Assembly (NCBI RefSeq): GCF_001039355.2
Contig: NW_019776039.1
Coordinates: 72,120-131,726, forward strand
DNA from: Lingula anatina
Lineage: Eukaryota; Brachiopoda; Lingulata; Lingulida; Lingulidae
DNA length: 59,607 nucleotides
Direction: 5' to 3'
Shown: piece by piece, positions 1 to 12,222 of the stretch
Layout: each line of letters starts with the position of its first letter
Position numbering within the stretch: position 1 is the stretch's first letter
Position numbers and translations under genes: made by a program
The notes under the pieces: model-generated
The model's input: the letters and a program-made list of their open reading frames with translations, nothing else
Told to the model about the DNA's origin: nothing
Databases searched by the model: none

Positions 1-1219
1 GTTTTCTGCTAAAATTGCTAAAGTTTGAGGCACTTTTTCAATATCTTCTGTTGTGTTTAACACACTTTTTGAATTTTGTATGATTAGACCAATATATGCT
101 TAGGATCCCTATAAAATTTTATGGCTGTCAAGCCTGCAAAAAGAGAGATATGAATGCTTGAACATTGCTTGGTAGAAAAGTGAGTTTGGGGGGTGGGGTC
201 ATAAAAATGGGCATGGCTCGTTAGTTTGTGGGTTAAACTGAAATTTAGTAACATATTCTCAATGGCAAATGGCTGGTTTAAATAGGTAAATTTTCAATTA
301 ATTTTAAAAAGTCATCAGTTTTGACATATTTGCTTATGAAGTGGCTTTATTGACCGAAGCTGAAAATCAAGCCAAAAATGGCCAAAACATAAAATATCAT
401 ATTATAATTATATCCAATGATTTCTTTTGGGATTGTTGCCTTCAATCTTAATATCTCCTATATATGCAACAATATTATGAATTTGGTTGAAATCTGTTGA
501 CCCCCACCTTGCCACCCTCTGACTGGTCCTATCATGGACACACACTTAATGAATTCTACGCTTTGCTTTGGTCCAGATGTAATGCTTATAGGGTAATTTC
601 ATTCTCTAATTGGCTTGCCAATTCTAAATGTACATAACTTTTAGTTTCATCTGCCCTGTTTGTGTTCCCTTATTGTTAACTCCCAAAAAAGAGAACTTAC
701 CCTAATGGGCACTTCACCTTAACGAATTCAACCAACCCTAAAAGATCCCCTTGCTTCTAGTCTTCACTTCGACGGAGAGCAGAATGAGGCAACTGAATGT
801 TGATAGTGCAATTATATGTTCTATTTAGTGGCACAATTGAGTGGTGATACAATCATCCAAAGATGCTGGTATCCTTAGTAAAAACAAACTGTGACTTAAT
901 TTATCAGGATGCATTTTAACAAACCATAACAGACATGTACATTTCGGAAAATTTAGACCCGTCTGTTCTGAAAAGATCTGATGTATTTTTGTACTTTTGT
1001 ATTACAGTGGTCGCAAAACATCAGTAAGTTGTAAAGTTTTTTTCAGCAGCTTTTCTGCCCCAAGAGTGTCTTAGTTGCTCTTTTAACGGTGGATATGCAC
1101 TATTACTATTCTGAGCGATAAATGACTATCAAAATTAATGATGTGACGTTCTTGTTCCTAGATAAGATCGGCGGTTTTGTAAACCAAGTGTCTATTTTTC
1201 ACATTATATAAGATTGTTT

Positions 1220-2217
1220 TTGCCTATAAAATGATGCCTTTTGTTCGGAAAGCATTGATGTATTATTTGCATTATCTGTAATATAGTGGTTGTAAAACCA
1301 ATTCAAAGCGTTTTTGCGCAATTAAGTATTTTGGTTTTATTCTCTCTTTTCTGCACCAAGAGTGTCTTAGTTGCATTTTGTCTTTTGTGTACTGTGACTA
1401 TTCCAAACAATTCACCAACATTAAAGAAGTAATGCACCACCTGTGTAAAGACTGCACTATTTGGCTTGGAGGACCGATCGTAAAAAGTGATTCGCGGTTT
1501 ATTGCTCTCGTAACCAGTGATCATCCATTATTAACGATATAAAGTTTGTCATTAAAGGTGTAATATACGTCTGGCTGTCACATTCCTACCATGGCGAACG
1601 TACAGGAGCCGGCAGTGAAGGAAGAAAAGAAATTGCTACTCTGATGGAGGAGGGTATACAGTGTTCATTTCTCCCAGATAGCCCCTAGATATGGTGTGTC
1701 TGGCCAGATTATTTATAGAGTTTGCAAAAGGAAGGACACTGTTGATGCCCATATGTCCATTTTCAAAAGAAATGTGCTGTAACTGCATGTAATCCTGGGC
1801 AATAAACAATTATCAAAAATAGCTGATCATCTTTGCTGTCTGAAATCAAAATGTGTTGTTTTAAAAACAAAGCCGCCTTTTTGATTACGAAAGACAGACT
1901 TCAAAAATAAGATGCTGTGTCCGTGTCTTTCGTTCTGGGGAGTTTTGATGTCTTTTTTTTGCATTATTTTCATTAAAGTGGTCGCAGAAAAAAATATATT
2001 CACCTAGTTTAAGGGTTTTTGGCAGCTAGGTTTGTATGTTTGGCAATATTGGTTGTTTTTAGCTATAAAATGATGCCTTTTGTTCGGAGAGCTTTGATGC
2101 AATATTTGTAACTATCTGAAGTATAGTGGTCGTAAAAACCCAATAAATAAGTTTTTGCGCAATTAAGTATTTTTTTTATTTATTCTCCATTTCCTGCACC
2201 ATCAGTGTGTTAGTTGC
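1220..2217. repeat. Diverged direct repeat pair (1220-1373 and 2058-2217)
   Basis: Both segments share the string TATAAAATGATGCCTTTTG, then TGTTCGG, a variable middle, GCGCAATTAAGTATT and a closing CTGCACCA...AGTGT-TTAGTTGC. Indels and substitutions show that the copies are old. A second pair, about 680-860 and 2690-2860, shares AAAGATCCCC, CAGTCTT and GGCAACTGAATG-like blocks in the same order. Together they suggest an old segmental duplication with a period of roughly 0.8 to 2 kb. Confidence 0.7.
1590..1790 (+). mobile_element. Possible relic of a Tc1-like transposase N-terminus
   Basis: Read over two frames, the plus strand gives EIATLMEEG followed after a frameshift by RYGVSGQIIYRVCKR. 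This resembles the helix-turn-helix DNA-binding start of Tc1/mariner transposases (an ...I..L...G.....IA...GVS...I..V.KR pattern). Stops and frameshifts interrupt it. No terminal inverted repeats were identified, so the assignment is tentative. It lies 2 kb upstream of a better Tc1 C-terminal relic in the same orientation. Confidence 0.35.
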
Positions 2218-3669
2218 CTTTTCTGTCGCGAATACGTACTATATGTTTGTGTCGAAGTTGCTTTTATGATTATCCATCGTGCATATTTACTGTGACCATT
2301 TTAAAAATACACCATTATTAAAAAAACATTTTACATCTTACGTCTTACATAAAACTTATATTGCGTTCATTACTCTCATGTACCGATACAGAATGGATTC
2401 CGATGGTCAGATTATAATGACTATAGTCTCTAGATATAAGCAATACAATGGATCACAAGCATCACTAGTATCAATGCCACATTAGAAAGTTATTCGGATT
2501 ACTAGCCTGTGTGTTAAATGGTGATGATGATAATAATAACAGTGATGTTTATTGCTTCTAGCACATTTTTACAATTGTTTTGAAATAAAAATGTCACTAT
2601 GCAATAATGGAATGTGATCACATTTATATAATGAATCTACATTAGCAACATTGTACAACTAGCATTTTCGATCGAAAACGAGGGGTTAGTACTTGCCCTT
2701 AAAAAGCACTTCCACTTGACGAATACATCCAACCGTCAAAGATCCCCTCGCTTCCAGTCTTAACTATGACAGACAGCAGAATGATGCAACTGAATGATAA
2801 TCCAATTATATCGTGTCGTTTCTACTGAAGCACCAAAACTTGAGTGGTAATACAGTTAATCAAAATACTGGTAACCGTGGTTGCTCATTATGTTTTTGTA
2901 AAGAAAAAACTATGTTTTTATTTATTTTAGGTTGCTTTTTATTTCAAACAACGAAAACCGTGCACAGTTAGGATATATTTGTTCTAGATAGCTTTAATGA
3001 CTTTTAATTATCTTAGAGGTTGGAAAGCACCATTTACTAAATGTCATAGCGCACAGTCAAATAAAACTTCGATCATCATGATTTGGCATGTTGGCACCCA
3101 TTTTCAGATAATTATCTGCATCTCACCGCCATTAAGGCGCCTTTACACTGTGTCCTTTGTGCGTCCATCACTGTGGTCGTAGATAGGAGGCACCAGCATT
3201 GATTTGGTTGCAAAATGAATGCTCAATGATCGGTCAGTTACCGGCACGTTAAGTGTAATCTTTTTACTCTCAAACAGGGGCAATATCACAGGACGCCGTC
3301 CAGTGAAAGGGGGGGGGGGGCTTTAACAAAATAACTGAACCCTCTGGCAAACTGAATCACATTTTAATTGAGCAATCAAATCATCTTTTAAGTACAAATA
3401 ATAGATACAATAGATTCCGATGATCTTTTATTCCATATGCACTTTTAAATTTCCAATACTATAATGTTGTCTTTTATCCTCAGTAAAGTAATGCTAAAGT
3501 TCAAGTAGCAGTATTTTAACTCAGTTTCACTCAAAAATATAACATTTTATTATCATTATAATGTTTTTAACATTCTATGTACAACTTCAGCCCACTGGGT
3601 TGCAATCTTAATATATTATTATTATTCATCGTGTCAGCACACTTGCTTTAACAGTTCTCGTTTGGCAAG

Positions 3670-3945
3670 TGATTTGCTGAAGAACCTTAGTGTTCTGAGG
3701 ATGGGGCAACCAGCTTTGTGCCCCGATGTTAACTCTACTGAGCACCTGTGACATGAATTGGAGTGTTCAATGCAGAGTCGAGGAACACCAATCTCTTAAT
3801 GAACTGGACCAACTCCGCCAAGCTCTTCAGAAGAACAATATCCCACAAAACAGAATTGTTGCCCTTGCCCTTGTTTAAAACAAGGCACTCTGCTATCAGT
3901 ACATAATTGCAGCACGCGGTAAACACACACGGTACCTGACCTTTA
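3670..3945 (+). mobile_element. Tc1/mariner transposase C-terminal relic
   Basis: The plus strand encodes QPALCPDVNSTEHL, a stop, then HELECSMQSRG, and after a frameshift NELDQLRQAL and NNIPQNRI. Further on, degraded codons resemble AARGKHTR. Known Tc1 transposases have WPARSPDLNPIEHLWDEL, then EL...L...W..IPQ..I, then a C-terminal G-G-H-T-x-Y. The order and spacing match. The conserved Trp of HLW is now a TGA stop, and at least one frameshift is present, so the element is dead. Confidence 0.72.
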
Positions 3946-4599
3946 TGTTAACATCCTAGCTTATGCGCACTATATTTATTATTGTATTATGTATTATATA
4001 TGTATACATGTATATTCGGCATTGTCACGAAAATAAATCAATTTAACTAACTAACTACATAACCCCTCGGGAACCCGAGCTGAATGCAGTCAGATTAACA
4101 GGTTACATAACGAGCTGGAGATGCGTAAAATATAAGAAAAGCTGGTGAATATGTTGGAAACAAGATAAGGGACCCAAATTTGAAGGAAATCAGATTTTTG
4201 GCAACATAATTAAATAGAATCAAACGTTTTATTGAATTGCATTAAGTGAATATTTCTCATTTGCCTGCATAAAAATGTTGTAGGAGAAACATATCTTAAT
4301 GCTAATTGTGTGTAAATTTGGTGATATTTAGTGGTGTCTTTTCAATTTAATGGACATTTCTTTACCTCTGTAGAAATCACAGTGAAACATGGCATTTGAA
4401 GGGTTACATGTTATAAATGTGAATTAATGATATAAAATATGGGTATCTTCGACGCTATTTCGTATGTTTGTACCACTTATCATGCTGGATATTGCATCTG
4501 GAATAAAAGGCACCGTTTATTACAATTTACACCTGTGAGTTGATCATTTGTAAATAAAAGCACATGGCATTGGAGGTGGGACAACCTTTTCCACCAGTG

Positions 4600-4631
4600 T
4601 GTGTGTGTGTGTATGTGTGTGTGTGTGTGTG
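4600..4631. repeat. GT dinucleotide microsatellite
   Basis: A run of GT interrupted once by GTATGTGT. Simple sequence with no coding meaning. Confidence 0.9.
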
Positions 4632-5336
4632 TTTATCTTTTGCATTACATCATGGGGCCACAGAGGAAAAATGGGCCACACAGAATCTTAAAATATCCAG
4701 TGAAAAATCAATCTGTAGCCCTGGTTGAGCAAAGTGAGCAAAGTGCGCATGGGGTGATCTGTATCTGTATCTGTATCTGTTCATGTACGTCTAGAGACAC
4801 CAATACTGGTATGAAGTGATATCAAAGAATGGACTTTCCCCGCGTTAACTGCCTAATTGCGGTCACCGTCCAATCATTTTCATTTGCGTGAATGGTTTGT
4901 GGTTGCGTGTGTATTGACAGGGACATGGGTCAGTGGTTTTCTGTGAGTAGTTGGCTGGTTTCCTGCCCATCTTTCGCACGTGGCAGTCACTCCGTCTCAT
5001 TCATTGTATCGGTCCCTGCAATCCTTTTGTTTTGATATCAGCCCCGTGGTATGTATTCAAAGTTAGGGGGGTTGGGTGGAGAACACGCACGATTTCCCTT
5101 TGTATGTATAACAAATAAAGCACTGTTACCCCCTCGCCCGATATACACGATAGCATCGTGATATCGGGCTCGTGGACAGTGCATTATTTACTACATATTC
5201 CTTCGTGATACTGTGTGTGGTTACCAGCGTGTGATGGAATGTTAAACACCGCTACCAGCAGGTTAACCTTTCCTAATTATAGGGTCACTGTGGTACTTAA
5301 ATTTCCTTCCCATCAGCGTGACAGTTGATAAACAAC

Positions 5337-8300
5337 ATGGCTCAATTGAAGACGTTTGTAGCATGGGCTGTATTTATACTTACTCCTTTTGATCACCCGG
5401 GCTATTCCAAAGGTAAGTATTTTTTAAATTCAGTCTGCTGTAATTTGTAATTGAAGACATGTGGAAATATTTTATCATCTTTGATGTGCGACAAACAATG
5501 AGATAGTACGCGTATTGTTGTAGTTAAATATTCTAGTTTTAAACCTTTTTCCCTAAATTATAAAGATTATATTACCTTTCATTGAAAAGTATATGAAGTG
5601 ATATGTGCAGACCCAAAACCTAAAGTTGACCACTGCTTAAAAGGGACATCGACAAGTGAAGAGGAATGTTCCCAAATCCATACTGGTGACACCACACTAA
5701 CACCACTTAAAGGTAAACGGGAAGAAAATAATGTGGCGTTTGATTTCGAAAATGTATATTTCTTTATTCTATTGATTGTTACCGTCACTGCTGCAGAATC
5801 CATCCATCATATATATATTTTATCCCTGTTCATAATTATATTATATTATATTATATTATATTATATTATATTATATTATAAATTATTTTGTATACTTACT
5901 TGTTAAAGTGCAATTTGAAAAGTCTTAAATATTATTATACCCTCATTGCTCAAAAGAATTTATTCCGAAATTAAAAAAAGGTTGCAGTCATAGGGCACTA
6001 TTATTTATTCTACTCAATATAAAACCATTTCAGGGAAGGTACAGGAGCCTTTACTGCCTGCGCTGATACCCAGCCTGTTCTCTAATGTTCCACCTGTCAT
6101 TAACTTTGTGCTGCCTGGACAACAAAGTAAGTTCTAATTCACCGCTACATTTTATGTGCCATGCTATATGCATTTTCACCCATTACACTTAATTTCATTA
6201 AGTTCTCCATTTATTATGGTGCAACCTGTATTTGTTAGGGGTCGTTTACAATGAATTCTGTCATCCTAGCTAATGCTAAGATTATAACTCCTAGGGGATC
6301 TTCGTTTAATGCAGATTAACAAGCTTAAGTGTCTTCTGGAGTAAAATATTAAAGAAAACGCTGGTAAGTATATTGGAAACAGGATAAGCGACTCAAATTT
6401 GAAGAAAATCAATTTATTCGCAACATAATTAAATAGAATCAAATGCTTCATTAATTTGCACTAATTGAATGTTTATCACTTGCCTGCATTAATTGCTGTA
6501 GGAGAGGCGTTTCCAGATAGCATCAAGAGTCGTTTGTTTTGGTACAAGTCCGGCTCTCCTCTCATATCTTCCATAGCGTTCGCGTCTGGATACACCCTCA
6601 CTGATGGTATGTATATTAACATGATTCTAACATGTTTAAAAAAGAAAAAATTCTTCCCGTGCTGGGATTCATTTAAAAGGTAGATAAATAACTATTTATT
6701 TCAATGTTGAAATCAAATAGAAAATTAACCCTTTTATTTAAAAAAGGTAATTAGAGAAAGTATTACAGGTGGCCCTTCGTGTTCATCTATTTATTAAAGT
6801 GCGTCTAATTAAACCAGTGACATCTTTGCATTTGCAAACTGCTTTATAATTTTCACTTAGTAAAACACCAGTGCATTTCCAGATGATAACATGTGGGTGG
6901 GGCGCTACACCGGGTGTTTCCCACCAAGTGAAACACACATGTTCAAAACCATTACACCAAATAAAAAGGTAATACGAACGGGTTAATTCCACAGAATTCA
7001 AAAGTTAATTCTATCGATAGGTCAGATACATTTGTATATGTAAATAGGTCATACAATTATATTCTTATGCAACCGTTTCATAGTGTTAACGGATTTCTAA
7101 CATCAATGATGTTTAAAACACGTTGATGTACATGATATAAAAGATATTTAATGTTCATACCTTTACCAATATGTGATAGATACAATACGAGTCGCCGAGC
7201 TGTACGTGAAATATTACAAGTGTATTGGCGAGCCGCAGGCGAGACAATACACGAGTATTTTTCACGTACAGCTCGGCGACGAGTGTTGTATCTGGCTTAA
7301 ACCACGGCCTCTGATTGGCTACTACTAGTGCAACAGACCTTGGAACGCACTCGTACATGACGTGCTTGTATGTCGCATACAGCACGGTCGAGTCTTTTGT
7401 TCTACGCGTTAGCCGTGGTTTAAAAATGAGAACATCCCCACCAGTTGTTAAACACGGACAGGACAATACAGTCCTTTAAATGTACACTAATGCACTAATG
7501 CACTGTAAAACACTATAAAACCTCAGGGCCCCGTATCTCGAAAGCATCGGGCATTGCGACCGTGCGCAAGCGTCTCGATTCCATAACTCGCCCATACCCG
7601 CCCCATATAATACATTGTAGTCTCTATTTGATATAGCGATTCGCAATACACGATGCTTTCGAGATTCGGGGCCCAGTTCTTTTTTGTGTGGTGAGAGAAG
7701 GGTAATTAGATTACGGTCTTATCAATATTAATGATGATTTATCCTTCTGTGATGATTTACTACAAAATCGTGATATATTAGTAGTTGAACGAAATGCAAT
7801 GGCAAAAATCTACAAAATGTATTAACCTAAGAGACAGTTCGATTACAAATAAGAGGTATTAATTTTTCCTTCTTTGAGTATAACCATCTACCAAACAACT
7901 GGTCTATCGGCTGTAAGGATAGACTAGCACATAAGATGCGAAAAATGAAGATGGCTCACGGTAAACAATTTAATTTTCACCCACCTACCTATCTGACACC
8001 TGACGAGATGGAAGCAGTTAAGAAGGCTTGGGAGAGCGGACCAGAGAACCAGCTGTGGATTTTAAAACCGGTAATATTGTTAAATGAAAATCATTTTTTA
8101 AAGTATTCTTTAGTTTGGGTTAAGAAGTAGTAGATAAGTACAACCTAGCTCGTATGTGGCGGCAAAACTTTTCAGGTGTAGGTCGAACTAAGGAGGTCTG
8201 AAGTTCTACCGGGTCAGTCTTTATTGCTTTTTAAATCTTTGAAATTAACTTGTAAATTACGAGGTATATTTTGAGTGCAGACACGTGTTCATTGTTTTTC

Positions 8301-11300
8301 ACAAGGGATCGTTTTTATTCACCAGTATTGTTTTTACGGAGGCAAAGGCATTGAAGTGATTCATGAGTTTGGACAGATTCCTTTACAACATAGACGCGTC
8401 GCGCAAAGGTATGTCTTACTCCTTTAATATCGTCACCACTTTTTAATGGAATAAATTGGCCCTACATTTCTGATTTCATCATACCTCCTCTGACGAGGTA
8501 AAGCTTTTTTTCTTTGTTTGTTTACAAATTATTTTAAGTTGAAAACTTATGGACGAGCTTGTAATATATATATGCTGAGGCTCGTACTCGTGCATTTCCA
8601 GATACATTCCAAACCCCTTCCTCATAAATGGATATAAGTTTGACTTGCGGGTTTTAGTCCTCGTCACAAGCGTCGACCCACTGAGAGTGTATGTGTACCG
8701 CGATGGCCTTGTCAGATTTGCTACAAAGAAGTACGTATTCGTTTATAAACGATTAAGTTCTTTGATTTTCCATGTAAGGCAATCGTGACAGTTTTGATGT
8801 CGTAAGTATACAATGATTAATGTCTTGTACTGATCGTGCAGTCTTCAAATATGTTATGTCTTTAATTTTTTTTTCTTCAAATTGTGTGATCATGAAAGGA
8901 ACTTTTATTGGGCATCTGTATTTTTTATTTCTTTTCGGGGAAGCCAGATATGAGCAGAGTGTGCATGAAATAATGTTTATATTGTCTTATATCTGTTTTT
9001 CAAAACAAGTCAAGAACACAAAACCGGGATGATTTCTGACAAAGACAGACACTGTATTGCCTCGTAAATCTACTTCTTCATCTTGTACGGTTGCAATCCA
9101 ATGTAGTTTATTTTTATATAAATATTTTAATTTTAGGTTTACAACACGCGCCTTCGATGAAACTATCCATCTCACTAACGTTGAAGTGAATGAGAAAAAC
9201 CCTGACTACAAACTACGTTACTCTATGCAAACTGGACACAAATGGTAAGTGTGCTATACTGTACATAGAATTCCCACACGTTACTATTCGCAAGTAATTG
9301 TTCCTGGTGTTAAATGCAACTAAAGGCAAACATCTATCCTCCCCTAACGAAAAAAGTGTCACCTGCATTTATGTAGATCGTTAAAAGGTTACCCACACAT
9401 TTAATTTTACTATGCACAACAACCAGACAACCAAGCATCTCGTAAATTCCCAACATTGGCCCAGCTACCGGTACCATTGACATACTGTAATACTAATTAT
9501 ATATTAATATAAGTGAGAAGGATACATTTTTTCCGTGCGGCTGATATAGGCTAGAGTTGTCAAATTAAGAGCATTAATTATATATTTCGCGTCATCCAAT
9601 TTTTAAAACGTCGGTGTATCTGGAACAACTGTTGCATTCATAGTGCTGAAAGAGTTTAAATGCTATTTTTATTGTTGTCAGGTCATTTAATAAGCTATGG
9701 GAGCATTTGAAAACTAAAGATGGAACCGACCACGAGCCGATTTGGGAGAAGATCAAAGACATCGCATTAAAGACGATAATCAGGTTACTTTATTTTAAAT
9801 TTACATTTCTCTTTCTGAGGGTTGATGCACATGTGTATCGCCGGTATATATATAACTTTGTACTTTACAACTTTAAGTTCATTAAGTTCACCACACCCCA
9901 TATATAAATCCAAAGGAATTGTTGTCATTATAAAGAGACAATGCAAGGAAAAGCAGATGTTTTTGAGTCCAAAGTGTACAATGACGGTTATTCTCATACT
10001 TTTAAACAGCGGGGAACCAGATATGTTCGAGGGAGTACAGACGTACCTGCTGAGCAAATACAGTGGACATGAACTGTTCGGCTTTGATATACTGCTGGAC
10101 AAGAACCTAAAGCCCTGGGTCCTGGAAGTTAACGTAGCACCTGGGTAAGTGTTTGGTATACTGCTGGACAGAACATGAAATCTTGGGTCTTGAAGGTCAA
10201 CATAGCGCCTGGGTAAGATACTACATGTATAAATAATGTAAAAACCAAGCTGCACTCCTGTATAAACCTAGCTGGAGGGCCACATTACCAGCAATAAAAT
10301 GACGTTTATAAGTTTTAGCGCTTTCTTGAAGTGATATTTTTACAAAGTACAAAGATTCAATCACGTATATCTGCTATAAACGTGTCTTACTGTGTCCTGT
10401 TCATTTACCTATGGAGAAAAAAACATATTACTTGTCTAACATTCTCAGTACTTCTCGAGAGATCGGTAAAATATCTGCAGCTAGGTCATGTACACTTTGC
10501 AGAAAAAAATCCTGAAACGCGTGAAAGTTTGCTTTTAAAACATCTTAATAAGTCGTGAAATAAAGTGATATATTTGTTTCCAGTATCCAGGGACACTCTG
10601 GTAATCCTCACCCCGCCTTTGATCCTATGTGCAGAGATATGCTGAACTTAGCTGGCTACAGAATACCTGGGGAAGAAGATCATGATAATGATGGAGAAAG
10701 GTACAGCAATAATACCAGATTCCATGGTCGTGGTTTGCTTTTTTGACTGCCTAAACTTGCTTGAATAAAAGGCAAGTGTTATGCAATAAGAGACACAAGA
10801 GACGTTTATGGTCATATTCTTATCTTTAATTGTTATCAACCTGCCAAATACTGAGCTTCGCTGTTATATGAAAAAACTTTAACTGCTGTTCGTAACTTTG
10901 AGTCTTTTACATGTAACACTTAACCACCATGGCCAGTTACACTAGGCTTAATTGTCACTGCTCGGAGCACAACACTTTGGCAAACCCAATGTTGGGGCTT
11001 AAACAATATTTGATAATGATTTGGTTTCAGCGGGCCCAGTGTTTCGCCTGACTTGCTGCTAGACGAGCGTTGGTGGACAAAGAATCTGTCCAACGCGGAA
11101 CAAGCTAAACATAAGTATTACAGTGAGCACTATGAGTACAAGGTGAGCAAAGTGGTCCGCAGACTCTTAAAAAAATACCGAAAGTTAAAGGTCAGGGATA
11201 ATATTAGGGCCAGTATATGAGGCGTTCACGGTAATTGATTTTGGCCTTTTGCAAATATGCCTGGTCTTGTTTCGCTCCTTCCATATGCGTAAAAACATAC

Positions 11301-12222
11301 CATGATCAGTGTCATGCCACTGAGGAAGCACGCAGCAGTGGGGTCCACCCTCCATCAAATTCATTTACCTTAGAATAAGCTTAAGGGCCAAACATCTTTG
11401 ACTGAACGTATTTAAACATACACATCAGCGAGAAAAGGAGGGGCGTGTAAATGACAAAAATTGATCATATATGTCAGTTTATTTATATATATAAATAACC
11501 GCCACCTTATCTTTCTGTTATTCAATTTTCTTTTGGGGGTATATATATTTATATTTTAAAGAAAGTCTTGTCAACTATACTGGACACGCTAACACCGGAT
11601 GATATCCGAGTTCTGGTTGACACAATAGATGAGAACAAAAGGCGGGGAGGCTTCGACAGGATTTTCCCAAGATTAGACACAGAATATGACCAATACTTTG
11701 AGAAGCCCAGGTAATGCACTGAATAATGAACAACTGTAACAATCTATGCGTACCTATTTATTGTCCTCCGACAATTCTTGTTCTTTTAAAATAAATTTAA
11801 AGAAATGAAAACAAAATTAATTTCACTTTTGAAAATGGTATGGTGAATTTCATAAATAAAACGGAAGAGCCATTGCCAGTTTTGGGCAAGATATCTCGAT
11901 AAAGCTATATAACGACACCAGTTGGGGGTACGCTTCATGTATAATAAAAAAGATGAAAGCGTCTTCATAGTATTGCATTTGATGGTGGTTATTTATAATT
12001 CGACGATAATCATTTATTAGCGCTTTGATTTAATTCAATTTATTTTGTTGGGCCCGGAATGTATGTTTGTGTGACTTTTACCGCCCACTGCTCAAATTTG
12101 TTTTCAGATATCACAACCTTCTTGTTCATGAATGGATAAAACGATACCATGGTAACGAAGAAGAAGGTATAGCTCTACTGGAATCTTACTGTAAAGAGTC
12201 CAAACATCTTTCTGGCTATTAA
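5337..12222 (+). CDS. Tubulin tyrosine ligase-like protein, TTLL4/5-type, with signal-peptide-like start
   Basis: Fifteen exons close in frame to 554 aa: 5337-5412, 5611-5712, 6034-6126, 6502-6606, 6883-6968, 7918-8070, 8326-8408, 8602-8730, 9137-9244, 9682-9783, 10010-10144, 10584-10700, 11031-11142, 11562-11710, 12108-12222. Family enzymes ligate Glu or Gly to tubulin and other proteins using an ATP-grasp fold. Visible motifs are LWILKP (to residue 205), YGGKGIEV (209-216), KFDLR (245-249), HLTN (287-290), FGFDILLD (369-376) and WVLEVN (382-387, with the Mg/ATP Glu385 and Asn387). The C-terminal [12 protein letters not shown] and PRYHNLL segments match TTLL4/TTLL5. Oddities: exon 1 encodes a hydrophobic [12 protein letters not shown] stretch like a signal peptide, the NHFPG motif before the DRL segment is missing, and NYSVNK after HLT is altered to NVEVNE. 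It is much shorter than vertebrate TTLL4. Family call is firm; subfamily and secretion are inference. Confidence 0.88.
5838..5880. repeat. TATAT pentanucleotide microsatellite in TTLL intron 2
   Basis: About eight tandem units of ATATT/TATAT between exons 2 and 3 of the TTLL gene. No other signal. Confidence 0.85.
7178..7425. repeat. Nested inverted-repeat (hairpin) element in TTLL intron 5
   Basis: An inner hairpin has arms at about 7178-7214 and 7254-7292, sharing GTCGCCGAGCTGTACGTGAA and its complement. A second pair, TTAAACCACGGC near 7299-7310 and GCCGTGGTTTAAA near 7410-7423, follows. Inverted arms with a short loop and no coding capacity are typical of a MITE or foldback element. The surrounding intron is the one where a conserved TTLL motif would be expected. 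Confidence 0.7.
7526..7673. mobile_element. MITE-like element with GGGCCCCG termini
   Basis: The left end GGGCCCCGTATCTCGAAAGC and the right end GCTTTCGAGATTCGGGGCCC are near-perfect inverted repeats of about 24 bases, separated by about 100 bases without coding content. This is the layout of a small non-autonomous DNA transposon. I could not see an unambiguous target-site duplication. Confidence 0.75.
10152..10216 (+). pseudogene. Tandem copy of the 3' end of TTLL exon 11, including its splice donor
   Basis: Sequence from the TTTGATATACTGCTGGAC stretch through the GCACCTGGGTAAG donor of exon 11 (about 10083-10149) is repeated immediately downstream with substitutions and a one-base loss. 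The copy retains GGGTAAG, so it carries a decoy 5' splice site. The one-base deletion after GGACA shifts the frame, so including it would break the ATP-grasp C-lobe. Confidence 0.85.

Larger units (their letters stand above)
1..5336. other. Repeat-rich intergenic DNA upstream of the TTLL gene
   Basis: No gene with splice-compatible exons was found here. The short open frames in this stretch show no family motif and no codon structure. It contains two decayed Tc1/mariner pieces, two pairs of diverged direct repeats (about 680-860 with 2690-2860, and 1220-1373 with 2058-2217), a G-homopolymer near 3309-3320, and a GT microsatellite near 4600-4631. The last 200 bases should hold the promoter and 5' leader of the TTLL gene, but I see no clear core-promoter motif. 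Confidence 0.6.

Noticed and set aside
4600-5880. CRISPR-like or minisatellite array
   Set aside because: Only mono- to pentanucleotide microsatellites; no repeat-spacer structure, and the DNA is eukaryotic.
5598-5906. 102-aa open frame
   Set aside because: Covers TTLL exon 2 but then runs through the donor into intron and a TATAT microsatellite.
7155-7466. 103-aa minus-strand open frame in TTLL intron 5
   Set aside because: Lies within the hairpin element; no conserved protein motif.
9785-10255. 156-aa minus-strand open frame
   Set aside because: It is the antisense of TTLL exons 10-11 and intron sequence; no motif or splice logic of its own.
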